Shown: piece by piece, positions 7,202 through 16,398 of the stretch | How positions within the stretch are numbered: the stretch's first letter is position 1 | Layout of the letters: each line of letters begins with the position of its first letter | NCBI RefSeq assembly: GCF_001419985.1 | Contig: NZ_LJAL01000004.1 | Coordinates: 310,001 to 374,000, forward strand | Direction: 5' to 3' | Length of the DNA stretch: 64,000 bases | Origin: Loktanella sp. 5RATIMAR09 | GTDB taxonomy: Bacteria; Pseudomonadota; Alphaproteobacteria; Rhodobacterales; Rhodobacteraceae | The notes under the pieces: generated by a model | Database searches by the model: none | What the model saw: the letters and a program-made list of their open reading frames with translations, nothing else | Told to the model about the DNA's origin: nothing | Position numbers and translations under genes: made by a program

Positions 7202-8515
7202 CTAGGCCGCAGACTGGCTGCGCGCCCGTCCACCACCGCCACCATTGCGACGGCGACCGGCAGGTTTGCCTTGGCCACCTGCTGGCTTGCCTGCGGCACG
7301 AGGCGCGCCCCCGCGGCTACCGCCACCGGCACCACGACGGCCACCCCCGCCACCACCGTTCGGTCGCTTTTTCTGGCCGGGCTGGATTTCCCAAGGACGC
7401 CCCGAAGCGACAGGAATCGTGTCCTTCATCGCTTTTTCGATATCCTGCAACTCGATCATCTCATCCGGCGCGACCAGTGCAACGGCACTCCCGTCTGCCC
7501 CGGCGCGCGCGGTCCGCCCAATCCGGTGAACATAGTTCTCAGCCACATTGGGCAGGTCGTAATTATAGACAAACCGCACATCAGGAATATCCAGACCACG
7601 TGCCGCAACATCTGTAGCGACCAGAACGCGGGTCTTGCCCGCCTTGAACGCATCAAGCGCGCGTTGGCGTTGGCCTTGGGATTTGTTGCCATGGATAGAA
7701 GCCGCAGCAAAGCCCTTGTTCTCCAGCACTTTATAGAGCTTTTCACAGCCATGTTTGGTGCGCCCGAAGACAATCGCCAATTCGTCACGGTGTTTGTCCA
7801 GCAGTTCGATCAGCAGATCGGTTTTCGCAGCTTGCGCGACAAAGTGCACAGACTGGTTGATCTTCTTCACTGCCTGCCCCGGAGGGTTCACCTGCACGCG
7901 TACGGCATCGGTCAGGTAGGTGCCTGCCAATTCGCCCATCAGTTTTGGCATCGTCGCCGAGAACATCATCGTCTGGCGGTCTTTCGCCAGCAGTGGTGCG
8001 ATCCGGCGCAGCGCGTGAATAAAGCCCATATCGAGCATCTGATCGGCCTCATCCAGCACCAGATAGATGGTTTCATCCAGACGCACGGCGCGGCGATCAA
8101 GCAAGTCGATCAAACGACCGGGCGTTGCGACCAGCAGATCAACACCGCCGGCCAGACGCTTGGTCTGGGCAACGATACCCGCACCGCCGACCACAAGGGC
8201 CACCTTCAGGTGGCTGCCTTTGGTATAGGCGGTCAGGTTATCGGAAATCTGCTTGGCCAACTCGCGCGTCGGCGCAAGGATCAGACCACGCGTTGTTTTC
8301 GGGTTCGGCTTAACTCCGGCCTTCAAAAGGGCGTGAATCATCGGCAAACCAAAGGCCGCGGTCTTGCCACTGCCGGTCTGCGCCAGACCCATCACATCGC
8401 GGCCGTTCATGGCGTGCGGGATGGCTTGGGTTTGAATTGGGGTGGGATCGGTGATCCCTTGTTCTTTGAGAACGTTTACGAGACGGGGCGCAAGGCCCAG
8501 CATGTCAAAATCCAT
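7202..8515 (-). CDS. DEAD-box RNA helicase (RhlE-like)
   Basis: ATP-dependent RNA helicase of 437 residues. All motifs are visible: Q motif TPIQTQAIP, motif I AQTGSGKT (45-52), PTRELAKQ, VATPGRLIDL, motif II LDEADQMLDMGF, motif III SAT, and the C-terminal domain with ARGLDIPDVRFVYNYD and HRIGRTARAG. The last ~60 residues are a low-complexity Gly/Arg-rich tail (KKRPNGGGGGG, RGG-like), typical of RhlE proteins that bind RNA non-specifically. I start at the ATG at 8515 (MDFDMLGLAP); the frame is open to 8623 but that part is not conserved-looking. Roles in ribosome assembly or cold adaptation are likely by family. Confidence 0.94.
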   Translation of the reverse strand: MDFDMLGLAPRLVNVLKEQGITDPTPIQTQAIPHAMNGRDVMGLAQTGSGKTAAFGLPMIHALLKAGVKPNPKTTRGLILAPTRELAKQISDNLTAYTKGSHLKVALVVGGAGIVAQTKRLAGGVDLLVATPGRLIDLLDRRAVRLDETIYLVLDEADQMLDMGFIHALRRIAPLLAKDRQTMMFSATMPKLMGELAGTYLTDAVRVQVNPPGQAVKKINQSVHFVAQAAKTDLLIELLDKHRDELAIVFGRTKHGCEKLYKVLENKGFAAASIHGNKSQGQRQRALDAFKAGKTRVLVATDVAARGLDIPDVRFVYNYDLPNVAENYVHRIGRTARAGADGSAVALVAPDEMIELQDIEKAMKDTIPVASGRPWEIQPGQKKRPNGGGGGGRRGAGGGSRGGAPRAAGKPAGGQGKPAGRRRNGGGGGRARSQSAA

Positions 8516-8882
8516 AGAAGGATATCCTAACTTTTTAGCGAACCTGCGGTCCGCGCATATCATTGAGACCACGGCAAAACGCCATGATCCTGTGCAAGGT
8601 TGCGCCAATATGCTGACAGCCAAGACCGCATTGTCCGGGCGCCGATGTGGCGCGGGACCCCTGCGTGATGTGGGAACCTGAAGTTTAAACGACGCCTTGC
8701 GGATAGACCCTTGGTCTCGCTCTGCTCACGCGGCAGCTTGCGTCGGTTGAGGATCACATGAGGCTTTGCGGGCCATCTGTCAAGGGGACGGGAAAATACC
8801 GGTCCAAGTGTTGCATGTGCTTTCCCTTGCTCTACCCACATCATATAGTGGTCCGAGGCAAGAAACGACGGGGAATCGATCT
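8516..8882. other. 367-nt divergent intergenic region between rhlE-like gene and mipZ
   Basis: Must contain promoters for both divergent genes. I found no ORF with a plausible ribosome site and no clear palindrome; open frames here are continuations of flanking frames. A long 5' untranslated region for the helicase would fit cold-regulated helicase mRNAs, but the sequence does not prove this. Confidence 0.4.
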
Positions 8883-9692
8883 GTGGCGCATATTATCGTG
8901 GTCGGAAACGAAAAGGGCGGCGCGGGCAAATCGACGGTCTCGATGCATGTGGCGACGGCCCTTGCACGCATGGGGCACCGCGTTGGCACGCTTGATCTGG
9001 ACCTGCGCCAGAAGACACTCGGGCGGTATGTGCTGAACCGCCAGACCTATATGGAACAGCAGGGATTGAACCTGCCCTCGCCCACTTACCATGAACTGCC
9101 CGATATTGACCAAAATATACTAGAGCCCGGCGAAAATGCTTTCGATCACAGGCTCTCGATGGCTGTGGCCAAGATGGAAGCCAATGCCGAATTCATCCTG
9201 ATTGACTGCCCCGGGTCGCACACACGCCTCAGCCAGGTTGCCCACTCCTTGGCAGATACGCTGATCACGCCGCTGAATGACAGTTTTGTAGATTTCGATC
9301 TTCTTGCACACGTCGATAGCGACGGCGAAGAAATCACCTCACCATCGGTTTATTCCGAAATGGTCTGGAACGCGCGCCAGTTGCGCAGCCAAGCCGGATT
9401 GAAGCCAATTGACTGGATCGTTGTCCGCAACCGGATGGGCGCGCAAGCCATGGTCAACAAACAAAAGATGGAACACGTGATCGAAAAGCTGGCCAAACGG
9501 ATCGGTTTCCGCACAGCGCCGGGGTTCAATGAGCGTGTCATCTTCCGCGAACTTTTTCCGCGTGGCATGACGCTGCTTGATCTGCGCGATCTTGGCGTAA
9601 AGGGGATGAATATCTCTAACGTCGCGGCCCGGCAGGAACTGCGCGATTTGATCAAAGCGCTTGATCTGCCCGGTGTGACCCCGAATTTCTAG
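8883..9692 (+). CDS. mipZ: MipZ division-site positioning ATPase (ParA/MinD superfamily)
   Basis: Deviant-Walker ATPase that forms gradients from ParB-bound poles and blocks FtsZ polymerisation near them, placing division at midcell in alphaproteobacteria lacking MinCD. The 269 residues begin VAHIIVVGNEKGGAGKST, with the deviant Walker A KGGAGKS at 11-17. LDLDLRQKTLGRY, LIDCPGSHTRLS, TPLNDSFVDFDLLAHVD, DWIVVRNRM and FRELFPRGMTLLDLRD match the Caulobacter MipZ pattern rather than ParA. The start is GTG 8883 with GGGGA upstream. It is isolated from parAB, as expected for mipZ. Confidence 0.93.
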   Translation: MAHIIVVGNEKGGAGKSTVSMHVATALARMGHRVGTLDLDLRQKTLGRYVLNRQTYMEQQGLNLPSPTYHELPDIDQNILEPGENAFDHRLSMAVAKMEANAEFILIDCPGSHTRLSQVAHSLADTLITPLNDSFVDFDLLAHVDSDGEEITSPSVYSEMVWNARQLRSQAGLKPIDWIVVRNRMGAQAMVNKQKMEHVIEKLAKRIGFRTAPGFNERVIFRELFPRGMTLLDLRDLGVKGMNISNVAARQELRDLIKALDLPGVTPNF

Positions 9693-9788
9693 GCCGGAAA
9701 CGCGAAAGTGAGCGCTGACAGCGCAAAACTGCCCTTTTATTAAGCAAATCAGCCGCATACTGTACCACTCATATTTGGAGGGTTTGCT

Positions 9789-11405
9789 TTGCAAAAACTG
9801 ATTTCGCTGCAGCGCTACGGCACATTTGCAGTTGTTACCATTCTGACACTGGTCTGTTTTATCATCGGGTTTTGGGCAACATGGGTTTTCATCCTGGCCG
9901 CTGTCTTCGGTGCCTTCACACTTCTGGGCGTGCATAATGTTCGCCAAGACCGCCACGCTATTTTGCGCAACTATCCCATCCTTGGAAATCTCCGCTTTAT
10001 CTTTGAGAAAATCCGCCCTGAAATCCGCCAGTACCTGATTGAAAGCGATCAGGACGAGCAGCCATTCAGCCGCGAACAACGTTCACTGGTCTATCAGCGT
10101 GCGAAAGGGGCAGAGGATAAACGCCCGTTCGGGACGCAGGAAAAGGTCTACGAGGCGGGGTATTCATGGCTCACACACTCGGTCGAACCGACCCACTTCG
10201 AAACCACCGATTTCCGCGTCAAAGTCGGCGGTCCAGACTGCAAACAGCCCTACAATGCCTCGCTCTACAATATCTCGGCCATGAGCTTTGGGTCCCTTTC
10301 TGCCAATGCGATTTCAGCCCTGAACAAAGGGGCCAAGATGGGCGGTTTCGCTCATGATACCGGCGAAGGCGGCATCAGCCGCTATCACCGTGAGGGTGGC
10401 GATCTCATTTTTGAGGTCGGCTCGGGTTACTTCGGGTGCCGCAATCATGACGGCACATTCAACCCCGAAAAATTCGCCCAAATTGCCGCTGACGAACAGG
10501 TCAAGATGATCGAGATCAAGCTCAGCCAAGGTGCAAAACCGGGCCACGGCGGTATGTTGCCAGCGGCCAAGATCACCCCCGAGATTGCCGAGGCCCGCGA
10601 TATCCCCATGGGTGTCGATTGCGTCTCGCCGGCAAGTCACAGCGCCTTCAAAGGGCCGATGGGTCTGATCAAATTTGTGGGCCAGTTGCGCGAATTGTCG
10701 AACGGCAAACCTATCGGCTTCAAGCTCTGCATCGGGCACCGGCGCGAATTCATGTGCATCGTCAAAGCTATGTTGGAAACAGGCATTACCCCTGATTTTA
10801 TTGTGGTTGACGGGACCGAGGGCGGCACAGGTGCCGCACCTTTGGAATTTGCCAACCATGTCGGGATGCCCATGGTTGAGGGGCTGACCTTTGTCCATAA
10901 CACGCTGCGCGGTGCCGGGATCCGCGACCACGTCAAGATTGGCGCGGCCGGCAAGGTTGTCAGTGCGTTTGACATCGCGCGGGCCCTGTCATTGGGTGCC
11001 GATTGGTGCAACTCGGCCCGCGGCTATATGTTTGCGATCGGCTGCATTCAGGCGCAAGCCTGCCATACCAACCACTGCCCCGTGGGTGTGACCACACAGG
11101 ATCCGATCCGGCAAAGAGCACTCAACGTGAACGACAAAAGCAAGCGCGTCGCACGGTTCCATGCAAATACATTGAAAGCCTTGGGCGAGATGGCGGCCGC
11201 GGCTGGTCTGGACGATCCTTGCGGCTTCTTGCCCTACCATTTCATGACCCGCAAAGGCGATGGGCAGATGACCGAGGCGGCAGACGTCTATACCTATCTG
11301 CGTGAAGGGTTCCTGCTTGATGATGGCACTGATAACCCGATCTACCGCGAACGCTGGGCGCGCGCCAATCCCAACAGCTTTGCGCCGCCAGAGGCGGCTA
11401 GGTAG
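9789..11405 (+). CDS. Membrane-anchored FMN-binding glutamate synthase-family protein
   Basis: 538-residue protein equal to the central FMN/Fe-S part of the glutamate synthase large subunit, without the glutaminase domain. Two membrane helices lie at about 12-48. The synthase domain follows, with SFGSLSANAISALNKGAKMGGFAHDTGEGG, QGAKPGHGGMLPAAKI, VDGTEGGTGAAP and ARGYMFAIGC. Cys419, Cys425 and Cys430 (CIQAQACHTNHC) fit a 3Fe-4S cluster. The start is TTG at 9789 with GGAGGG upstream. Stand-alone proteins of this type are widespread, and their reaction is uncertain (ammonia-dependent synthase or another FMN oxidoreductase). Its 3' end overlaps the convergent EamA gene by 8 nt. Confidence 0.9.
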   Translation: MQKLISLQRYGTFAVVTILTLVCFIIGFWATWVFILAAVFGAFTLLGVHNVRQDRHAILRNYPILGNLRFIFEKIRPEIRQYLIESDQDEQPFSREQRSLVYQRAKGAEDKRPFGTQEKVYEAGYSWLTHSVEPTHFETTDFRVKVGGPDCKQPYNASLYNISAMSFGSLSANAISALNKGAKMGGFAHDTGEGGISRYHREGGDLIFEVGSGYFGCRNHDGTFNPEKFAQIAADEQVKMIEIKLSQGAKPGHGGMLPAAKITPEIAEARDIPMGVDCVSPASHSAFKGPMGLIKFVGQLRELSNGKPIGFKLCIGHRREFMCIVKAMLETGITPDFIVVDGTEGGTGAAPLEFANHVGMPMVEGLTFVHNTLRGAGIRDHVKIGAAGKVVSAFDIARALSLGADWCNSARGYMFAIGCIQAQACHTNHCPVGVTTQDPIRQRALNVNDKSKRVARFHANTLKALGEMAAAAGLDDPCGFLPYHFMTRKGDGQMTEAADVYTYLREGFLLDDGTDNPIYRERWARANPNSFAPPEAAR

Positions 11406-12387
11406 CGCCGTCGTCTTTGTGATCGTCGGGTCGTGGGGGTGTTTTGCCCGCCGCCCGCATGAAGAGCGAAACGCGCGGGGTTGTCCCTGTCTCGGAACGT
11501 GACCGTGTGCGCAACACCGGCGTGTTTTCCGAGTTGCCGCTCCTGCTCTCGCGCAGAACGATGTATAGGCCGCTGGCAATGATAATGCCTGCACCGATGG
11601 CGGTGGGCCGATCAATGCTTTCGTCAAAGAAAAGGTAGCCGAAAATGCTGGCCCAGATGATCTGGCTGTATTGCATCGGTGCGATAATCGCGGCTTCACC
11701 CGCCTGATAGGCAGAAATCACAAGACGGCTGGCAACCCACGCAAAGGCCGCGATGATCCCCAAGAGACCAAGGTGCTCAATCGGCATCGGTTTGTAGACG
11801 AAAGGCAAGGCACAGGCCATGACAATGAAGGTCACCATCATCGGGTAAAGAAGCATCACCACCGGCCGTTCGTCCGCACCGATCTTACGCACAACGATAG
11901 ACGCCAAAGACCCGCCCACCGCTGCCGCAAGCGCCGCCAGATGCCCCAAAGACAAATCCGTGTCGCCCGGCCGCAGCACAACCAGAACCCCCGCAAGCCC
12001 CACCAGAACAGCCAGCCAGCGGCGCAGCCTGACGGTTTCACCCAGAACAGGGATCGCAAGCACGGTGATCAACAATGGCGCTGCGAAAAGAATGGCATAG
12101 GTTTGCGCCAGCGGCAGGACCGAGAACGCATAGAACGCCGATACCCCTGTCACCACCGTTGCCACCGTCCGCAGCGCCAGCCACCATGGATGCACCGGCA
12201 CCAGGGTTCCGGGTGACGCATCCCGCATCAGCATCACCATCGCGAGCGGGAAGCTCAGCAGAACACTGAAAAAGACGATCTGGATGGGCGAATAAATCCC
12301 ACCCAGAACCTTTACCACCACGTCGTGCGTGGAGAATATGCCAAAGGCAAGCAAAGCAAATAATGCGCCTTTGACATTCGGTGACAT
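11398..12387 (-). CDS. DMT-family (EamA) transporter
   Basis: Ten-helix drug/metabolite transporter with two EamA repeats, 329 residues. The first repeat opens GALFALLAFGIFSTHDVVVKVLGG, the second starts near SLGHLAALAAAVGGSLASIVVRKIG. GLAGVLVVLRPG ends repeat one and IGAGIIIASGLYIVLRESR repeat two. A ~45-residue hydrophilic, Arg/Thr-rich cytoplasmic tail follows. The substrate is unknown; the family exports amino acids and metabolites. Its ATG shares one base with the leuB stop (TGATG), so it is translationally coupled to leuB, which makes a branched-chain amino-acid or precursor exporter a reasonable guess. Confidence 0.92.
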   Translation of the reverse strand: MSPNVKGALFALLAFGIFSTHDVVVKVLGGIYSPIQIVFFSVLLSFPLAMVMLMRDASPGTLVPVHPWWLALRTVATVVTGVSAFYAFSVLPLAQTYAILFAAPLLITVLAIPVLGETVRLRRWLAVLVGLAGVLVVLRPGDTDLSLGHLAALAAAVGGSLASIVVRKIGADERPVVMLLYPMMVTFIVMACALPFVYKPMPIEHLGLLGIIAAFAWVASRLVISAYQAGEAAIIAPMQYSQIIWASIFGYLFFDESIDRPTAIGAGIIIASGLYIVLRESRSGNSENTPVLRTRSRSETGTTPRVSLFMRAAGKTPPRPDDHKDDGAT

Positions 12388-13490
12388 CAGAGGCTCGCGT
12401 CCAGTGCCGCAAGAATCACATCACCCATTTGCGTGGTGCTGAGCGGGGTGCCGCTTTCGGGGCCCATCAGGTCCGCGGTGCGTGCGCCATCGGCCAGCAC
12501 CTTCTCGATCGCGGCTTCCAGACGGTCGGCCTCTGCGCCTTCGTCGAAGGAATAGCGCAGCGCCATCGCAAAGCTGAGAATGCAGGCAATCGGGTTTGCC
12601 TTGCCTTGGCCCGTAATATCGGGTGCCGAACCATGCACCGGTTCATACATTGCCTTGGGGCGACCATTGGCCATCGGCAGACCCAGCGACGCAGAGGGCA
12701 ACATACCCAGCGAGCCCGTCAGCATCGCAGCACAATCCGACAGGATATCACCGAACAGGTTGTCGGTCAGGATCACGTCAAACTGCTTGGGCGCGCGCAC
12801 CAGCTGCATGGCGCCATTGTCGGCATACATGTGGCTGAGTTCGACTTCGGGGTAGTCGGCGTGGACTTCGGTGACGACATCACGCCACAAAATACCGCTT
12901 TCCATCACATTGGCCTTCTCCATCGAGCAGACCTTCTTGCCCCGCTTCATGGCAAGATCAAATGCGGCACGCGCTGCGCGCTCGATCTCGGCTTCTGTGT
13001 AGCGTTGGGTGTTGATGCCCACGCGCATGTTGTCTTCTATGTGGATACCACGGGGTTCACCGAAATAGACACCCGAGGTCAGTTCGCGCACGATCATGAT
13101 ATCAAGCCCCGCCACGATGTCGCGCTTGAGTGACGAGAAATCGGCCAGCGCGTCAAAGCATTGTGCAGGGCGCAGGTTGGCGAAAAGGTCCATTTCCTTG
13201 CGCAGGCGCAGCAACCCGCGCTCTGGTTTGACGCTGAAGTCGAGGTTATCGTACTTTGGCCCGCCAACGGCCCCCAGCAGAACGGCATCCACCTCTTGCG
13301 CCTTGGCCATCGTGTCGTCATGCAGCGGCACGCCATGCGCGTCATAGGCAGCGCCACCGACAAGATCCTCAGAGACGTCAAACGTCAGATCGCGCTTGTC
13401 GCCGAACCAACCGATGATCCGCTTCACTTGGTCCATAACTTCGGGGCCAATGCCGTCACCGGCGAGGATCAAAAGAGAAGGGTTTGCCAT
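12387..13490 (-). CDS. leuB: 3-isopropylmalate dehydrogenase
   Basis: NAD-dependent oxidative decarboxylase producing 2-oxoisocaproate, the third step of leucine synthesis. The 367 residues start [18 protein letters not shown] and include [64 protein letters not shown] and the NAD-binding [19 protein letters not shown] start at ATG 13490 (MANPSLL) with AAGGA upstream, rather than 30 nt earlier. It lies on the same strand as leuC and leuD but is separated from them by two unrelated genes; EamA follows with a 1-nt overlap. Confidence 0.97.
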   Translation of the reverse strand: MANPSLLILAGDGIGPEVMDQVKRIIGWFGDKRDLTFDVSEDLVGGAAYDAHGVPLHDDTMAKAQEVDAVLLGAVGGPKYDNLDFSVKPERGLLRLRKEMDLFANLRPAQCFDALADFSSLKRDIVAGLDIMIVRELTSGVYFGEPRGIHIEDNMRVGINTQRYTEAEIERAARAAFDLAMKRGKKVCSMEKANVMESGILWRDVVTEVHADYPEVELSHMYADNGAMQLVRAPKQFDVILTDNLFGDILSDCAAMLTGSLGMLPSASLGLPMANGRPKAMYEPVHGSAPDITGQGKANPIACILSFAMALRYSFDEGAEADRLEAAIEKVLADGARTADLMGPESGTPLSTTQMGDVILAALDASL

Positions 13491-13563
13491 TGTGTTGGTC
13501 CTTGCTTGAATTTGTTGCAAACGCCCTACCGCGATGGGCCGTCAGGTTCAAGATAGCACGCCG

Positions 13564-14574
13564 TTAGCGGCTGATATCAACCCAGACAAGCCGGTGTGGA
13601 CCAGCGGCCAGACCATCCTCGCCCAGAAGGGCACGGTCGGGATCATCTGGGTCAGGCCAGAATACGCCTGCGCCCGCGATCTGCCAGTCCCGTGATGGCA
13701 GAACATAGCTGACGCGAAGTTTCCCCGGCCCGTCGTCTGGCCACTCCGCCGTTGGCAAATCCGGCAACGGGTCTTGCAGCGACGCAAGCGCCAAGAAGTC
13801 TGTCATGGCCTGCCGATACCCGTCACCGCCCCTGGGGTCGAGATTGGCATTCCCCGCAACGACAAAGCTGTCCGGAGCGGGGCCAAAGCCCCCATCCAAC
13901 ACGATTTCCCACAGACGCAGTTCATCGCGGTTGCGTAGCCCGTTCATGTCCTCGGGCCCGTCAAAAACCGGTGGTGTCGCATCAAACGCCATGACAGAAA
14001 TAGGGGGGCCGTCCGGTACTGCGACCGGCACAATCCAGTGTCCGGTAGAAGACAGGCGCAGTTGATCTATCGCTGCGGAATCGAGAAACGGCGCGCCTGC
14101 AAGTTGGGGCAAAGTGGCGTCGGGCAGATCTTTCCAGAGTAGACCGGAAAAGTCCGTGACCTGCCCCGCCAGTATCGGAAAGCGTGACAGGATCGCCATA
14201 CCGCCGTCACCGGCAAACCTGCCATAACCGTGGGCGTCGCGCGCCTCACCCAGCCGACCGTTTGCGTTCAGGTCGAGACCCGTTGCCAAGCCCGCATTTG
14301 ACGGCAACGCAAAGACATGCGGAAAGGGATCGGCAAAGGAGGCTGCAAAGGCCGCAAGCGCGATGCCATCCAGATCATAGTCAAAATCCGTTAGAACCAG
14401 AATGTCGGGTGCATTGCGTGAGATGACATTTTGAATTGCGATAATTTGTGCCGTTTCACCGCTTTGGATGTCACGCAGCAAGAGCCCGGGTCCATCGCCG
14501 CTTAACGGGGCGGCGAATGTTGCTACGCGAAACGTCTCGGCTCGGGCCGTGTCAGCCATGCAAAGGCCAACCAA
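13564..14574 (-). CDS. Secreted endonuclease/exonuclease/phosphatase-family protein
   Basis: Predicted periplasmic or secreted EEP-fold protein (DNase I / phosphodiesterase-like). Visible elements are FRVATFAAPLSGDGPGLLLRDI, ISRNAPDILVLTDFDYD, GGMAILSRFPI, VVAGNANLDPRGGDGY and the final GPHRLVWVDISR (His near the end, as in the family's catalytic His). A signal peptide core WIALLVGLCMADTARA precedes ETF. The start is unresolved: a proper signal peptide would begin before the stop of the upstream membrane-protein gene at 14592, but no ATG, GTG or TTG lies between 14577 and 14651. I list TTG 14574; ATG 14559 or a start at 14691/14706 overlapping the upstream gene are alternatives. The typical catalytic Asn-Glu pair is not clearly seen, so activity is uncertain. 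Confidence 0.75.
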   Translation of the reverse strand: MVGLCMADTARAETFRVATFAAPLSGDGPGLLLRDIQSGETAQIIAIQNVISRNAPDILVLTDFDYDLDGIALAAFAASFADPFPHVFALPSNAGLATGLDLNANGRLGEARDAHGYGRFAGDGGMAILSRFPILAGQVTDFSGLLWKDLPDATLPQLAGAPFLDSAAIDQLRLSSTGHWIVPVAVPDGPPISVMAFDATPPVFDGPEDMNGLRNRDELRLWEIVLDGGFGPAPDSFVVAGNANLDPRGGDGYRQAMTDFLALASLQDPLPDLPTAEWPDDGPGKLRVSYVLPSRDWQIAGAGVFWPDPDDPDRALLGEDGLAAGPHRLVWVDISR

Positions 14575-14591
14575 GAGAGCAATCCAAAGAT

Positions 14592-15404
14592 CTAGTAGTC
14601 GTAAGACTTGCTGCGCTGCACTTCGATCATCTGTGCGACACGGCTGAGGGCCACACCGCGCATCAGAATACTGGCTGGCAGGAACGCCCATGCAGAAACC
14701 GTCCAAATCAAAGTCTGCGGGTTATCAAGATTGATCGCTGTGCCCATTGACGAGATCAGTTTCAGAACCGCTGGAACCAAGAAGGGCAGCAAAAAACCTA
14801 AGATAATGTTAACACGGCCGTCCCGCTGAAGCCTCTTAACGACATCACCGCCCGCTGTGGGGTCGAATGTCGGCAGATTGATCCAGACGTTAAATGCACC
14901 GGTCCGGCGCGGCCACCGATAAAGCCGCAGCAGGATAATGAACCAGATCACAGAAAAGACCGAGATCAGATAGCTCAGCCCTGCCGCATCGCGCAGGTGC
15001 TGGATAACCGTGGGATCCGTGCCGTCAGGCATCATCACGACCATCAGGCGCACCGGTGAGTAAGGGAAATCAATCGTGGCGCCAATCACGCTCCCGCTAT
15101 TTTGAAAGTAAGTCGAGATTGCACTTGGGGACTCGACCCCTTTGAAAATCATCGCAAGACAAAACACAGTCGCGAACAGTGCCGAAAAGCGAACCCTGTT
15201 GAAGGGCGGAGCGTCGCGGAATTCCACAAGACTGGGGCTGCTTGAGCTATACTCAACGATCGTGAAAAGGGCCCCGAAGATCGCAACCAGCACAATAATT
15301 TGCGTGCTGTCAGACCCACTGCTTGGCACCAGCGCATAGGGCATGATGACCAGCATCACGACCAGAATGGCTCTTACCAATGCTGCGGGCAAACGAGATA
15401 ACAC
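14592..15404 (-). CDS. Conserved multi-pass membrane protein, function unknown
   Basis: 270 residues with about six hydrophobic segments: at 10-27, 36-52, 73-90, 143-162, 198-218 and 232-252. Between segments lie SSSSPSLVEFRDAPPFNRVRFS and an arginine-rich cytoplasmic stretch RLYRWPRRTGAFNVWINLPTFDPTAGGDVVKRLQRDGRVN. I recognise no named domain. The start is GTG 15404 with AGAAGGA upstream. It sits in the leuD-leuB interval with the EEP-family gene immediately after, a pairing I believe recurs in Rhodobacteraceae leu loci, although that is from memory. A role linked to the secreted EEP protein is speculative. Confidence 0.85.
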   Translation of the reverse strand: MLSRLPAALVRAILVVMLVIMPYALVPSSGSDSTQIIVLVAIFGALFTIVEYSSSSPSLVEFRDAPPFNRVRFSALFATVFCLAMIFKGVESPSAISTYFQNSGSVIGATIDFPYSPVRLMVVMMPDGTDPTVIQHLRDAAGLSYLISVFSVIWFIILLRLYRWPRRTGAFNVWINLPTFDPTAGGDVVKRLQRDGRVNIILGFLLPFLVPAVLKLISSMGTAINLDNPQTLIWTVSAWAFLPASILMRGVALSRVAQMIEVQRSKSYDY

Positions 15405-15410
15405 GGCGCT

Positions 15411-15617
15411 TTATCCTTCTTTGGGCCGACGGAAGGACGTAATTTTTCGCCAGTCAACCCGCAAACCTTCACACCCATCTATATGCATTATCTGAATGTG
15501 AACAAATCCTCTTTCACGCTTCAACGGGCGGGCGCAGGAAACGCAGGGGAAACTTTCATTTTGGCCAGAAAGTGATGCGAGAATGCCACCACTGTGTATC
15601 AATTCTATCGCAAACAT
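15411..15617 (-). CDS. Doubtful small ORF upstream of the membrane protein
   Basis: 68-codon frame (MFAIELIHSGG...FRRPKEG) with one FPCVSC motif. It has no Shine-Dalgarno sequence and no family resemblance, and its TAA coincides with the ribosome site of the next gene. It may instead be the untranslated promoter region of the membrane-protein gene. Kept only because the interval between leuD's terminator and 15404 is otherwise empty. Confidence 0.2.
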   Translation of the reverse strand: MFAIELIHSGGILASLSGQNESFPCVSCARPLKRERGFVHIQIMHIDGCEGLRVDWRKITSFRRPKEG

Positions 15618-15654
15618 ACCGTTTTGCAGAGGCGATGCTCAAAGACAGGGCGCG

Positions 15655-15685
15655 AAAATGGGCCGCCCCCGAAGGAGCGGCCCAT
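15655..15685 (-). terminator. Rho-independent terminator after leuD
   Basis: Read on the minus strand: ATGGGCCGC arm, a 10-nt loop, GCGGCCCAT arm, then TTTTCG. The nine-pair stem lies 22 nt past the leuD stop. It separates leuCD from the downstream membrane-protein and leuB genes. Confidence 0.85.
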
Positions 15686-15707
15686 CCTGTCGGTCGGATT
15701 TAAAAAA

Positions 15708-16313
15708 CTATACCCAAGGACGGACTGCGGCAGCCTCGGTTTCGAAGGCATCAATTGACGCCGCCTTTTCCATCGTCAAACCGATGTCATCGAGACCATT
15801 CATCAGGCAGTGCTTTTTGAAGCTGTCGACTTCAAAGCTGAAGGTTTCACCATCCGATGTGGTTACAGTCTGGGCTTCCAGATCAACCTCGATCCGCGCA
15901 TTCGATCCTTTTTCAGCATCTTTCATCAACACATCTACCTGCTCTTGCGGCAAAACGATCGGCAGAATGCCGTTCTTGAAGCAGTTGTTGTAGAAGATGT
16001 CGGCATAAGATGGTGCGATCACGCAGGTGATGCCGAAATCGGCAATTGCCCAAGGCGCATGTTCCCGCGAGGACCCGCAACCAAAGTTATCGCCGGCTAC
16101 AAGAATCTGCGCCTCGCGATACTGCGGTTTGTTCAGAACGAAATCAGGGATTTCGTTGCGGTCATCATCATAGCGCATTTCATCAAAGAGGTTCACACCA
16201 AGCCCAGAGCGCTTGATCGTTTTCAGGAACTGCTTGGGGATGATCATATCGGTGTCGATATTGACCAAAGGCATAGGTGCTGCAATGCCGCTAAGTTTTG
16301 TAAATTTCTGCAT
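15708..16313 (-). CDS. leuD: 3-isopropylmalate dehydratase small subunit
   Basis: Small (swivel-domain) subunit that works with LeuC to isomerise 2-isopropylmalate to 3-isopropylmalate in leucine synthesis. The 201 residues show [30 protein letters not shown] at the N-terminus, then [26 protein letters not shown] and [20 protein letters not shown]. The start is the ATG at 16313 with AAAGGAA upstream; an in-frame ATG at 16337 is less likely. It lies 85 nt after leuC, with a hairpin between, and is followed by a clear terminator. Confidence 0.97.
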   Translation of the reverse strand: MQKFTKLSGIAAPMPLVNIDTDMIIPKQFLKTIKRSGLGVNLFDEMRYDDDRNEIPDFVLNKPQYREAQILVAGDNFGCGSSREHAPWAIADFGITCVIAPSYADIFYNNCFKNGILPIVLPQEQVDVLMKDAEKGSNARIEVDLEAQTVTTSDGETFSFEVDSFKKHCLMNGLDDIGLTMEKAASIDAFETEAAAVRPWV

Positions 16314-16339
16314 CTTTTTTCCTTTCGGGCTGCTCATCA

Positions 16340-16383
16340 GCCCCTTGCGCGCCTTCTTCGCAAAGAAAGCCCCCGCAAGGGGC
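16340..16383 (-). promoter_or_regulatory. Hairpin between leuC and leuD
   Basis: Arms GCCCCTTGCG (16340-16349) and CGCAAGGGGC (16374-16383) pair perfectly over 10 bp around a 24-nt loop that itself contains CTTCTTCG/CAAAGAAAG complementarity. There is no T-tail. It is probably an mRNA-processing or stability element that adjusts the leuC:leuD ratio, rather than a terminator. Confidence 0.5.
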
Positions 16384-16398
16384 GGATGAGCGCGCCGC

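Noticed and set aside
7271-8530. 419-codon forward frame opposite the DEAD-box helicase
   Set aside because: No conserved motif and fully antisense to a gene with all helicase motifs.
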